Shown here: positions 25,879 through 33,901 of the stretch, one piece after another
Position numbering within the stretch: the first letter of the stretch is position 1
How the letters are laid out: each line of letters opens with the position of its first letter
Source of the DNA: Comamonas testosteroni
GTDB taxonomy: Bacteria > Pseudomonadota > Gammaproteobacteria > Burkholderiales > Burkholderiaceae_C
DNA length: 64,000 nt
Direction of reading: 5' to 3'
Assembly: GCF_030505195.1 (NCBI RefSeq)
Contig: NZ_CP129672.1
Coordinates: 3,010,501-3,074,500, forward strand
The notes under the pieces: generated by a model
Database searches by the model: none
What the model was told of the DNA's origin: nothing
Seen by the model: only the letters and a program-made list of their open reading frames with translations
Position numbers and translations under genes: made by a program

Positions 25879-25925
25879 GAAAAAAGATAGCTGCTTGCGC
25901 TTGCTGTGTAAGCGTTAGAGGTCAA
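25879..25925 (+). repeat. Dispersed intergenic repeat, family 2
   Basis: GATAGCTGCTTGCGCTTGCT followed by GTGTAAGCGTTAGAGGTC, ending just before the urtE ATG. Arms AAGCG and CGCTT can form a small hairpin directly upstream of urtE. Confidence 0.7.
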
Positions 25926-25927
25926 AA

Positions 25928-26620
25928 ATGCTTAAAGTTCAGAACCTGCATCAGTACTACGGCGGCTCGCACATCCTGCGTGACGTGAATTTCACGGCCG
26001 AGATCGGCAAGGTCACGGTGCTGCTGGGCCGCAACGGCGTGGGCAAGACCACCTTGCTCAAGAGCCTGATGGGGCTGGTGCCGATCAGAAGCGGCGGCAT
26101 TGAATGGCAGGGCCGCGATATCGCGCGCAAGACGCCCTACGAGCGCGCGCGCAGCGGCATCGGCTATGTGCCCCAGGGGCGCGAAATCTTCTCGCGCCTG
26201 TCTGTGGAAGACAATCTGCGCATGGGCCTGTCCTATTGCTCGGCAGGCACCCGGATTCCGGGCGAGCTGTACGAGCTGTTCCCCGTGCTGGGGCAGATGC
26301 TGCACCGCCGTGGCGGCGATCTCTCGGGTGGCCAGCAGCAGCAACTGGCCATTGCGCGAGCGCTGGCACCGCAGCCCAAGATCCTGATCCTGGATGAGCC
26401 CACCGAGGGCATACAGCCCAGCATCATCAAGGACATCGGCCGCGTGATCCGCATGCTGGCCAATCGCGGCGATATGGCCATCCTGCTGTGCGAGCAGTAC
26501 TACGACTTTGCCGAGGAGCTGGCCGACCACTATGTGGTGATGGAGCGCGGCGAGGTGATCGCATCGGGCCCGGGCAGCGAGATGCAGGAGAAGAATGTGC
26601 GCTCGCTGGTGGCGATTTGA
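25928..26620 (+). CDS. urtE: Urea ABC transporter ATP-binding protein UrtE
   Basis: UrtE is the second ATPase of the urea importer. The 230-residue product begins LKVQNLHQYYGGSHILRDVNF, has Walker A LLGRNGVGKTTLLKSLMG, GYVPQGREIFSRLSV, signature LSGGQQQQLAIARAL, Walker B ILILDEPTEGIQPSII and an H-loop variant ILLCEQYYDFAEELAD in which the usual His is replaced, as in other UrtE/LivF proteins. Start ATG at 25928. Two repeats separate it from urtD (207 bases), an unusually large gap within an operon. Confidence 0.96.
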   Translation: MLKVQNLHQYYGGSHILRDVNFTAEIGKVTVLLGRNGVGKTTLLKSLMGLVPIRSGGIEWQGRDIARKTPYERARSGIGYVPQGREIFSRLSVEDNLRMGLSYCSAGTRIPGELYELFPVLGQMLHRRGGDLSGGQQQQLAIARALAPQPKILILDEPTEGIQPSIIKDIGRVIRMLANRGDMAILLCEQYYDFAEELADHYVVMERGEVIASGPGSEMQEKNVRSLVAI

Positions 26621-26633
26621 ACAGCGGGCGAAG

Positions 26634-26659
26634 AAAAAAAGGTGCCGCAAGCGGCACCT
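26634..26659 (-). terminator. Rho-independent terminator for the minus-strand dioxygenase gene
   Basis: Read on the minus strand: AGGTGCCGC, loop TT, GCGGCACCT, then a run of seven T. It lies 39 bases after the dioxygenase stop and 14 bases after urtE, on the opposite strand. Confidence 0.85.
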
Positions 26660-26697
26660 CAAAGCCTCAGGCCATGCCTGCAGGACAACTCATTTCG

Positions 26698-27687
26698 TCA
26701 ATACGCTGCGCCGTGCGCGGCCAGCACCGGATGGCCCTGTATGGCAGTGCTGGCGCGGCCGTCGGCACCCCGGGGGACTTCGCCCACCAGCGTGGTGCGG
26801 TAGAGCTGGCGATCGAACTCCAGCGCAAAAATATCCTGTGGTGCCACATGGGCCGTGGAGCGGTTGTCCCAGAAGGCCAGCGAACCGGGCTCCCACTTGA
26901 AGCGCACGGTGAACTCGCTGCTCACGGCATGCTCCCAGAGCAGCTCCAGCAGCACGCGCGATTCGCGGGTGGAGAGTTCCACGATGGACTTGAGAAAGCC
27001 GGGGCTGATGTAGAGCACTTTCTCGCCGGTCTCGGGATGAATGGTGACCAGCGGGTGTTCGCTGATCAGGGTGTTGTCGCGCACCAGATCCAGATATTCC
27101 TGCGATGCCGTGGCTCCCTGCGGTGCGCTGAAGCGGTGCTCGCCGCGCAGGCCCTGCAAGAAGGCCTGCAGCGGTTTGGAGAGCGCTTCGTACGCGGCAG
27201 CCAGATTGGTCCATTGCGTGTCGCCGCCATAGGGCGGAATCGTCACGCCGCGCAGAATCGACGCGGCAGGCGGGTTGTGGGCGGCCGTCACATCGGCATG
27301 CCAGCCGGTCCAGGGGCGCTGTTCGGACTGGCCGCTGTGGCGGTTGGCCTTGCGGTGCTTGGCAATCGAATACAGCTCGGGAAAGCCTTCGACATGACCG
27401 AAGACGGGGTGGCCGGGCGTCAGCTCGCCAAACTGGCGCGAAAAGGCGATCTGCTGCGCGTGGCTGAGGTGCTGGTCGCGAAAGAAGATCACCTTCCAGC
27501 GCAGCAATGCCGAGCGAATGGTGTGCACTTCGGCGGCGCTCAAGGCCTGCTTCAGATTGACGCCGCTGATCAGCGCGCCGATATGCGCCGATTGCGGCGC
27601 GATGCTGATATGTGGAGTGATGTGGCTTGCGGAGCTCAGGCGTTCGTCCAGATGCTGCAGCGGAGCGTGGGGCAGGGGCATGTTCAT
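26698..27687 (-). CDS. TauD/TfdA family Fe(II)/2-oxoglutarate dioxygenase
   Basis: A 329-residue alpha-ketoglutarate-dependent dioxygenase. Iron ligands are seen in GWHADVTAAHNPP (HxD) and DNRSTAHVAP (distal His); the 2-oxoglutarate arginine follows in ALEFDRQLYRTTLVG. GALISGVNL and FFRDQHLSHAQQIAFSRQFGEL match TauD and alkylsulfatase AtsK. Likely substrates are sulfonates, sulfate esters or related acids. It is minus-strand, between urtE and ureD, and pairs with the Bug protein gene upstream. A terminator follows it. Confidence 0.92.
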   Translation of the reverse strand: MNMPLPHAPLQHLDERLSSASHITPHISIAPQSAHIGALISGVNLKQALSAAEVHTIRSALLRWKVIFFRDQHLSHAQQIAFSRQFGELTPGHPVFGHVEGFPELYSIAKHRKANRHSGQSEQRPWTGWHADVTAAHNPPAASILRGVTIPPYGGDTQWTNLAAAYEALSKPLQAFLQGLRGEHRFSAPQGATASQEYLDLVRDNTLISEHPLVTIHPETGEKVLYISPGFLKSIVELSTRESRVLLELLWEHAVSSEFTVRFKWEPGSLAFWDNRSTAHVAPQDIFALEFDRQLYRTTLVGEVPRGADGRASTAIQGHPVLAAHGAAY

Positions 27688-27714
27688 GGGATTTTTCCTG
27701 ATGGGCGCGGTGCT

Positions 27715-28782
27715 TCAGCGCGCCTGGGCAATACGGGAGGTGCTGGCCGGCAGCAGACCCAGCTCGGAGAGAAGCGCATGGTTGCGTTCGACCTGGGCAT
27801 GCAGTGCGCGAGCCGTGTCCTGCGGGCCGAGAAACACCGGCTCCCATTGGTTCAGCGCCACAAACTCCTTCCATTCCCGGGTTTCGGAAACCTTGCGCAG
27901 CGCGTTCACCCAGTAGGCCTGTTGAGCGGTGCTGGCACCGGGTGCCGTCATCACGCCCTGAAACGAGTCGCTGACATAGTCGATGCCCTGCTCCTTCCAG
28001 GTGGGCGACTGGGCGAACACGCCTTCAAGCCGCTTGTCGGCGGCAATCGCCAGCACGCGCACGCGGCCCGACTGCAGATAGGGCAGCAGGTTCGGCGTGG
28101 TGGCCGAGACCACATCGAGATGGCCGCCGGCCAGCGCCACCATGGATTCGGCGGAGGACTTGTAGGGCACGATGCGCAGCTTCTGGATGTTCACGCCGCC
28201 TTGCTGCAAGGGCTGGGCCACGCCCAGATGGATGTGATTGCCCAGCGTGGTAGCGATGCCGATGGAGTATTTCTCGGGGTCCTGGCGCAGCTGAGCGATC
28301 AGGTCCTGGGCATTGCGCAGCGGCGAATCCGCACGCACGACCACCGTGGTGAACTCGCGCAGCAAGGTCACCAGCGGTGTGCCTTTTTGCAGATGCGCGG
28401 GCAGGGCGTTCTGCGCCAGACTGTTGCCGTAGCTGGTGCTCAGCGTCATCAGCGTGTGGGCGTCGCCAGGGTGGCGGTGCAGGCTCTCCAGCGCGGAGAT
28501 CGCATGCGCGCCAGATTTGTTGCTGACCACGAACTGCGGTGCATGCCCATCGCGTGCCAGCAACTCGGTGAGCTTGCGGGCCGCCAGATCCAGCGCCGCG
28601 CCGGCACCGCTGGGGACAATGAATTCCGTGGACTTGCCGGGCTTCCAGGTCGGGGTCGCTGCACCGCCGGATTGCGCGGCAGCAGGGCCCGTTGCCAGCG
28701 TGCAGCACAGCACCGCCATCGATGTCAGCCATGGGGCCAGAGTGCGAGGCAGGCGGGAATGAGTTACGGTACTGGCCGACAT
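27715..28782 (-). CDS. Bug/TctC family periplasmic solute-binding protein
   Basis: A 355-residue tripartite-tricarboxylate-type binding protein. A signal sequence (TLAPWLTSMAVLCCTLATGPAAA) precedes the mature protein, which has the Bug pattern FIVPSGAGAALDLAARKL, NKSGAHAISALESL and a late VLAIAADKRLEGVFAQSPTWKEQG. These proteins bind organic acids, often orphaned from their TctAB membrane partners, none of which is here. I start at MSASTVTHS (28782), preceded by AGGAG 5 bases away; the frame is open further. It is upstream of the dioxygenase gene, so the pair may deliver and oxidise one compound. Confidence 0.88.
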   Translation of the reverse strand: MSASTVTHSRLPRTLAPWLTSMAVLCCTLATGPAAAQSGGAATPTWKPGKSTEFIVPSGAGAALDLAARKLTELLARDGHAPQFVVSNKSGAHAISALESLHRHPGDAHTLMTLSTSYGNSLAQNALPAHLQKGTPLVTLLREFTTVVVRADSPLRNAQDLIAQLRQDPEKYSIGIATTLGNHIHLGVAQPLQQGGVNIQKLRIVPYKSSAESMVALAGGHLDVVSATTPNLLPYLQSGRVRVLAIAADKRLEGVFAQSPTWKEQGIDYVSDSFQGVMTAPGASTAQQAYWVNALRKVSETREWKEFVALNQWEPVFLGPQDTARALHAQVERNHALLSELGLLPASTSRIAQAR

Positions 28783-28832
28783 GAAAGCTCCTGAAATCAA
28801 TCGCCATGCGCTTTGCGCGCTGGCGTGCTGAA

Positions 28833-28847
28833 GCACTGTAGAAGTGC
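28833..28847. promoter_or_regulatory. Palindrome between the Bug gene and ureD
   Basis: GCACTGTAGAAGTGC is a perfect inverted repeat (GCACT with AGTGC) in the divergent Bug-ureD interval. It resembles a weak NtrC site but lacks the TGG core, and no sigma-54 promoter follows. Confidence 0.3.
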
Positions 28848-28949
28848 GGCAGCCTTGCAACAACGAATGAATTTTCATGAGTTAGTAAGCAAAAGAGCTG
28901 AGCTACCCGGGCCTGAGCGGCAGGCCTGCTTGAAGAGGCAAGAACGACA

Positions 28950-29780
28950 ATGACCTGGCATGCGCAACTGGCGCTGAACTATTCCCTGCAGGCTGGCAAG
29001 ACCTCGGTGCATTTCACCCACGATGGTCCGCTGCGCATCCTCAAAAGTCTGTATCCCGAGGGGCCAGCCATCTGCCACAACGTGCTGGTGCACCCGCCGG
29101 GCGGTCTGGTGGGCGGCGATGTGCTGGACATTGATGTCCATGTCGCAGAAGGTGCACATGTGCTGGTCACCACGCCTGGTGCCACGCGCTTTTACAAAAG
29201 CAACGGCAAGCAGGCCATGCAGCGCACCCGGCTGCGCCTGGATCCCGGTGCGAGGCTGGAGTGGCTGCCGCTGGAGGCAATCGCGTACAACGCCTGCGAT
29301 GCGGTCAACCATCTGGAGTTCGAGCTTGCCGAAGACGCGCAGCTGCTGACCTGGGATGTGACGGCGCTGGGTCTGCCACTGGCCGCCCAGCCCTATGAGT
29401 CCGGCATCTTCGAGCAGCACATTGAGTGGCCGGGCCGTTTTCTGGAGCGCGGCGTGGTCAACGCGCAGGATGCGCTGCTGCTCGATGGCGATCTGGGGCT
29501 GGCCGGGCATCGCTGCCTGGGCAGTCTGATCTTTGCCAGTGGCTCAGCCATGACGCGCCATCAGCGCGAAGCCTTGCTGGAGGGCACGCAGGAGCTGCTT
29601 GCACAGGCCGCCCCGGCGGTGTTGAGCGGGGTCACTGCTCCCAATGAAAGCATGCTGGTTCTGCGCTGTGTATCACCTGTGGTTGAGCCTGTGATGATGT
29701 TGTGGAAAACCGTGTGGAGTTTCTGGAGAAAAGAACTTTGGGGCCTGCAGGGCAGCACTCCGAGAATCTGGTCCATGTGA
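28950..29780 (+). CDS. ureD: Urease accessory protein UreD
   Basis: UreD is the scaffold on which UreF and UreG assemble with apo-urease. The 276-residue protein matches the family over its length: YSLQAGKTSVHFTHDGPLRILKSLYPEG, CHNVLVHPPGGLVGGDVLDI, HVLVTTPGATRFYKS, LEWLPLEAIAYN and C-terminal LWKTVWSFWRKELWGL with PRIW. It looks intact. It lies about 20 kb from ureA on the other strand, behind urtE, where a urtABCDE-ureDABC order would place it but with two unrelated minus-strand genes between. No sigma-54 promoter was found in the 167 bases upstream. Confidence 0.96.
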   Translation: MTWHAQLALNYSLQAGKTSVHFTHDGPLRILKSLYPEGPAICHNVLVHPPGGLVGGDVLDIDVHVAEGAHVLVTTPGATRFYKSNGKQAMQRTRLRLDPGARLEWLPLEAIAYNACDAVNHLEFELAEDAQLLTWDVTALGLPLAAQPYESGIFEQHIEWPGRFLERGVVNAQDALLLDGDLGLAGHRCLGSLIFASGSAMTRHQREALLEGTQELLAQAAPAVLSGVTAPNESMLVLRCVSPVVEPVMMLWKTVWSFWRKELWGLQGSTPRIWSM

Positions 29781-29814
29781 GCCAGCGCCGGCCCGATCTG
29801 CGACTGCTGCATAC

Positions 29815-29838
29815 CGGCATCCCGGCATCCCGGCATCC
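29815..29838. repeat. Three tandem copies of CGGCATCC
   Basis: CGGCATCC occurs three times without interruption in the 90-base gap between ureD and the next convergent gene. Confidence 0.7.
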
Positions 29839-29870
29839 CCAAAGGCCTGGCGCTGCGGCAGGGCCGGGTT

Positions 29871-31178
29871 TCAAGGCGCCGATCGGCCGGTGCACCGGGC
29901 CAGCTCCGCCCGGCTCCAGTCCAGTCGCTCGCGCACGCGGGCACAGGCGGCATCGCCGGCTTGCGGGTCGCGTTCCATGCAGCGCTCCTCGACCATGGTC
30001 AGGCGGGCGCGTGTGTGGCGGTATTGCTCCTGCGAGCAACTGCGCGTGCCGGCCTCGGCGCGTGTTCCCCCTTGCGCGCGCGTGCCAGGCGGCACGGCCG
30101 TCCAGCCGCGGTTGTGCCAGGGCGAGAAGGAGCCTGAAGGCGTGATCTCTATGCCATTCACCCGTCCTTGCAGGCCGGGAAATGTGGACAGCATGGCGGC
30201 AGCCATCAGGGCCGGGTCGCTCATGCGTCCCAGGGCGGTATCGCAGTCCATGACATCGGGATTCAGGCCCGGCGGCAACAGCCTCAGCACGCCATAGATG
30301 CGGGTGGCATCGGTCTCCAGCTCCTTGACGCTGCGCCCGTTGCTGCCCGGCACCAGGCCCATGCCGACCAGTGGGTACTGCGTGTCGCGCAGGGCGGTAT
30401 CGGGGCCGGCATGGATCTGGACCTCGCCCGAGACCCGGCCCGCGAACATCAGCAGCCTGAAGGCATCTGTGGAGAACAGCGCCTGCACCTCCAGATGACA
30501 GCGGGCCGGGGCGGCGGGGCGCAGCAGGCTTGGCAAATCCTTGGCGGCGTCACCGTGGACCAGCATTGCCGTGCGCGGCAGCATCTCCACGGCTATCCGT
30601 GCCTTGCCCAGGCTCACGGTGGCCGCCACGCTGGCGTCGATGGTGGCGACCGTGGGAAATTGCGCCAGGGCCTTGAAGCCGGGCTGCATCACGGACAGTC
30701 TGTCGCTGCTGACGATGCCGCCTGTGGCGATCTCCAGGCGCCCGTTCTCGAAGCGGTAGTAGCTGGGCACTTCGTCGGTCTCGGTATGGCTGCCGTGGCG
30801 CGTGGAGATGCGGTAGCGGATCTCGCGCCCGCCGATCTCCATGAAGGGGCGCAGCGTCTGCACCAGGGCCTGGCGCGTGGCGGCATCGTCCTGGCGCAGC
30901 GTGATCTCCACACGTGTGGAGCCATAGCCCAGCAGCTTGTCAAACGCATGGCGCATGACGGCCTGGTTCGGAAAGGTGATGACGGCCCCCACCATGCCAG
31001 CCAGGGCCGCCACGCCGCCCAGCAGCAGCGGCCAGGTCGAGCGCTCGTCGGCTTGAACGCGAGTCACGGCGTTCCAGATGGCTTGCGCGCCATGGCCCAG
31101 CCAGCTGGTGAGCACGAAGGCGATGAGCGCTGCAGTCGGCGCCCACACAAGAATCAGCAGTATTTGCAACAGGCCCAT
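29871..31178 (-). CDS. Hypothetical membrane-anchored protein
   Basis: I do not recognise this family. The 435-residue product has two N-terminal hydrophobic segments (LLQILLILVWAPTAALIAFVLTSWLG and WPLLLGGVAALAGMVGAVITF), then a large soluble domain, probably periplasmic, with many beta-like stretches. The C terminus (from about residue 370) is rich in Arg, Glu and Cys: CSQEQYRH, ERCMERDP, ACARVRERL, ELARCTG, with paired cysteines that may form disulfides. The start could be 31199 or 31178 (MGLLQILLIL); I chose the latter because it begins right before the first membrane segment. It lies alone between ureD and the P450 gene. Confidence 0.65.
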   Translation of the reverse strand: MGLLQILLILVWAPTAALIAFVLTSWLGHGAQAIWNAVTRVQADERSTWPLLLGGVAALAGMVGAVITFPNQAVMRHAFDKLLGYGSTRVEITLRQDDAATRQALVQTLRPFMEIGGREIRYRISTRHGSHTETDEVPSYYRFENGRLEIATGGIVSSDRLSVMQPGFKALAQFPTVATIDASVAATVSLGKARIAVEMLPRTAMLVHGDAAKDLPSLLRPAAPARCHLEVQALFSTDAFRLLMFAGRVSGEVQIHAGPDTALRDTQYPLVGMGLVPGSNGRSVKELETDATRIYGVLRLLPPGLNPDVMDCDTALGRMSDPALMAAAMLSTFPGLQGRVNGIEITPSGSFSPWHNRGWTAVPPGTRAQGGTRAEAGTRSCSQEQYRHTRARLTMVEERCMERDPQAGDAACARVRERLDWSRAELARCTGRSAP

Positions 31179-31241
31179 ATGGGCAGTGATTCTAGGCACA
31201 AGCCATGCTTGGCCTGGCGGCAGCGGCCTGCCGGTGCCTGC

Positions 31242-31285
31242 CCGCCGGGGGCTACCCGCCGGGGGCTACCCGCCTGGGGCGCTAC
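31242..31285. repeat. 14-base tandem repeat near the P450 gene end
   Basis: CCGCCGGGGGCTAC is repeated twice exactly (31242-31255, 31256-31269) and a third, diverged unit follows, at the 3' edge of the P450 gene. Confidence 0.7.
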
Positions 31286-33633
31286 AGCGCCAGAACGATT
31301 CTGGACTCCTGCGTCCTGGCGCGCGAGCAGCAGCTCATCATCTTGTTACAGGCCGCGCGCTCGGCGCGGGTCAGCACCATGTCGCGATGATCGATATCGC
31401 CTTCGAGCACCGGCACCTCGCAGGAGCCGCACAGGCCTTCGCGGCAGTCGCACTCGATATCGATATTGGCGCTGCGCAGCGCATCGAGCAGGGTTTCATC
31501 GTTGCGCACCTGCAGCGTGATGCCGGATTCGCGCAGCTCGACTTCAAAGCCGTGCTCCTTGTCCGGGTCGAGGGCTCCCAAAGTGCTGGAGAAATGCTCC
31601 ACGCGCAGGCTGTCCTCGGGCCAGTGACGGCTGGCCTCAGCCAGCCCGTCGAGCATGCGCTGCGGACCGCAGGCATAGATCTGTGCGCCGGGCCTGACCT
31701 GGGCCAGCAGCGCCGGGTAGTCGGCTCGCCGGCCCTGCGCGCCCACATAGATCTGCAGACGCTCGCCATGCCGTGCCTGCAAGGCATTCAACAGCGCCAT
31801 GCGCTCGCGCTGGCTGCAGCTGTAGTGAATCTCATAGGGAATGCCCAAGGCCTGGGCGCGAGCCGCCATGGCCGCAATCGGCGTGATGCCGATGCCGCCG
31901 GCGACAAGAATCAGCTGCTGCGCGCCTTCGTCGAGCTTGAAGTGGTTGCGCGGGCCGCGCATCTGCACCTTCATGCCGGCCTGCAGCACGCCATGCACCC
32001 AGGCCGAGCCGCCACGGCTGTGCTCCTCGCGCAGCACGGCGATCTCGTAGGTATCCGCTTGCTGCGGATCGCCGCATAGCGAGTACTGGCGCGAGATGCC
32101 GGTGTCACCGCAGTGCAGATCGATATGCGAGCCCGGCGTCCAGCGCGGCAGATCGCGCCCGTCGGGTGCCTTGAGGCGCACGCGCAGCACGTCCTGCGCA
32201 ATCAGCTCGGTGCTCTCCACCAGCATGCTGCGGCTGACGCCGCCTTGGGAGGATTCGCCGATGCGCACGGGCTGCTGCTCGGCCAGCACGGCGGGGTTGG
32301 CGCGCTCGGGGTTGCGGCTTGCATCCCATTGCACCCACAGGTGTTCGGGGCCTCGGAACGAGGTGTTGGGCACATAGGTGAAGCGTTGCTCGGCCAGCTG
32401 CATATGGGGCAGGCGGCGTGTGAATTCCTCGAGGAAGATCTGCATTTCCATGCGCGCCAGATTCTTGCCCATGCACTGGTGGGAGCCATAGCCGAAGGTC
32501 AGGTGATCGCTGGCATTGTCGCGGTGTATGTCGAACAGGTCGGCATCGACAAAGTGCTGCTCGTCGTGGTTGGCCGAGGAGGTGACGATGAGCAGCTTGC
32601 TGCCGGCCGCAATGGCCTGGCCGCCGATCACCACGTCCTTGGTGGCCAGACGCCGCCAGGCGGCCACCGAGCCGTTGTGGCGCAGGCATTCCTCCACGGC
32701 GTTGGGGATCAGCGAGGGATCGGCGCAGATCTCCTGCCAGACCTTGGGGTGCTGCAGCAGCAGCTTGACGGCATTGGCCGTGGCGTTGGCCGTGGTCTCG
32801 TGCGCGGCGACCAGGCCGGCCATCATCATCGAGTGCAGATAGGAGTCGGTGACGACCTCGGGCAGCTCCTTTTGCTTGCGAATGCCGTATTGCATCCAGC
32901 CCTCGGCCTCGGGATCGGCACGCATCTTGTCGAGAATCCGGCCTGCGTGCTGCCAGAAATTGCCCACGGCATGGGCCACGGCCACCTGCTCTTCGGCCCG
33001 GGGGCGTCCCCAGGTGTTGACGGTGTGGGCAATGCTGTACTGGCGCAGCGTGTCCATATCGTCTGCAGGCACGCCCAGGAAATGCATGGCCACGGTGAGC
33101 GGCACTTCCCACAGCATCTGATCGACCAGATCGGCGCGGCCGTCGTCGATGAAGCGGTCCACATATTCGCGTGCCAACTGGCGCACCATGGGCTCATGGT
33201 GTTTGAGTGCCTCGGGCGTGAAGGGCTGCATCAGCGCGCGGCGGCGCGGCATGTGGGCGGGCTCGTCTTCGTTGACCAGAGTGCGGTTCAGCGCAAAGCC
33301 GTAGCTGGCGAGCACGGCGTTGGCTTCGTCGCCCGTGGGCGTGATCTTCTCCAGCGCAATCGAGGGGCTGAAGGTCAGGTTGTCGCGGAAGATGGCCTTG
33401 ATGTCGTCAAAGCGCGTGACCACCCAGTAGCCCAGCTGCGGGCTGTAGAACACCGGCTCCTGCTCGCGTGCCCAGCGCACATATTCGGGCGGGTCCTGCT
33501 GGTAGCCGTCGGCAAAGGGATCGAAGCTGGCGGCCCCGTGGCTGATGGGGCAGCCCGTGGGGCCGCTCTGGCCGGTGGGCTTGCCGAACTGGCTGTGATC
33601 GATGGGGCAACGGCTGGGGGTGGAAATGGTCAT
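31282..33633 (-). CDS. Self-sufficient cytochrome P450 (CYP116B-type, P450-reductase-ferredoxin fusion)
   Basis: A 783-residue three-part fusion that hydroxylates or dealkylates a substrate without separate redox partners. The heme domain covers about residues 35-440: I-helix GLVAAHETTANA (around 273-284), ExxR (EECLR, 314-318) and heme Cys387 in FGYGSHQCMGKN. A flavin reductase domain follows (SRQYSLCGDP, LVAGGIGITPIAAMA, YACGPQRMLDGL), then a plant-type [2Fe-2S] domain (CDCREGLCGSCEVPVLEGDIDHRD, CC near the end). The order P450-FMN reductase-ferredoxin is that of P450RhF and CYP116B enzymes. Start at MTISTPSRCP (33633). No obvious partner genes except a Bug protein upstream. Confidence 0.95.
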   Translation of the reverse strand: MTISTPSRCPIDHSQFGKPTGQSGPTGCPISHGAASFDPFADGYQQDPPEYVRWAREQEPVFYSPQLGYWVVTRFDDIKAIFRDNLTFSPSIALEKITPTGDEANAVLASYGFALNRTLVNEDEPAHMPRRRALMQPFTPEALKHHEPMVRQLAREYVDRFIDDGRADLVDQMLWEVPLTVAMHFLGVPADDMDTLRQYSIAHTVNTWGRPRAEEQVAVAHAVGNFWQHAGRILDKMRADPEAEGWMQYGIRKQKELPEVVTDSYLHSMMMAGLVAAHETTANATANAVKLLLQHPKVWQEICADPSLIPNAVEECLRHNGSVAAWRRLATKDVVIGGQAIAAGSKLLIVTSSANHDEQHFVDADLFDIHRDNASDHLTFGYGSHQCMGKNLARMEMQIFLEEFTRRLPHMQLAEQRFTYVPNTSFRGPEHLWVQWDASRNPERANPAVLAEQQPVRIGESSQGGVSRSMLVESTELIAQDVLRVRLKAPDGRDLPRWTPGSHIDLHCGDTGISRQYSLCGDPQQADTYEIAVLREEHSRGGSAWVHGVLQAGMKVQMRGPRNHFKLDEGAQQLILVAGGIGITPIAAMAARAQALGIPYEIHYSCSQRERMALLNALQARHGERLQIYVGAQGRRADYPALLAQVRPGAQIYACGPQRMLDGLAEASRHWPEDSLRVEHFSSTLGALDPDKEHGFEVELRESGITLQVRNDETLLDALRSANIDIECDCREGLCGSCEVPVLEGDIDHRDMVLTRAERAACNKMMSCCSRARTQESRIVLAL

Positions 33634-33769
33634 GGCTATCTCATGGAGTGGCAGGTGGACGGGGCAACCATCCATAGGGCATGCAAAGGCGGCCTGCCGC
33701 CAGCCTCTGCGCTTGCAAAGCTTGCGCTACGAACGTCGTTCCTGGTCTGCAAAACGGGCGCGCTCGCTA

Positions 33770-33899
33770 AAGAGAGGCAGCGAGCAAGAGCCGCTTCGCA
33801 GCATGGGCTGCCCCAGCGAGGGCTGCCCCAGCGAGGGCTGCCCCGGCAAGGCTGTCGTCCCCCATTGGGGGAAGGCGCGAAGCGACTCAGGGGAGGCAG
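33770..33899 (-). repeat. Dispersed repeat, family 1 (inverted copy), with 15-base tandem units
   Basis: Read on the minus strand it shows CCTGAGTCGCTTCGCGCCTT, CCCCCAATGGGGGACGACAG and CCTTGC, like the copies in the urt operon. Within it, GGGCTGCCCCAGCGA occurs three times in tandem (33805-33849, the third diverged). The rest of the 268-base gap before the P450 gene (33634-33770) holds no gene I can support. Confidence 0.7.
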
Positions 33900-33901
33900 T
33901 C

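Noticed and set aside
26488..28794. 768-codon open frame antisense to the dioxygenase and Bug genes
   Set aside because: It covers two recognised genes on the other strand and has no family features.
28833..28947. Possible NtrC/sigma-54 control of ureD
   Set aside because: The GCACTGTAGAAGTGC dyad lacks the TGG core and no TGGCAC-N5-TTGC element with correct spacing follows.
33805..33849. Three 15-base tandem units considered as a CRISPR fragment
   Set aside because: There are no spacers and the units are far too short; they belong to a dispersed intergenic repeat.
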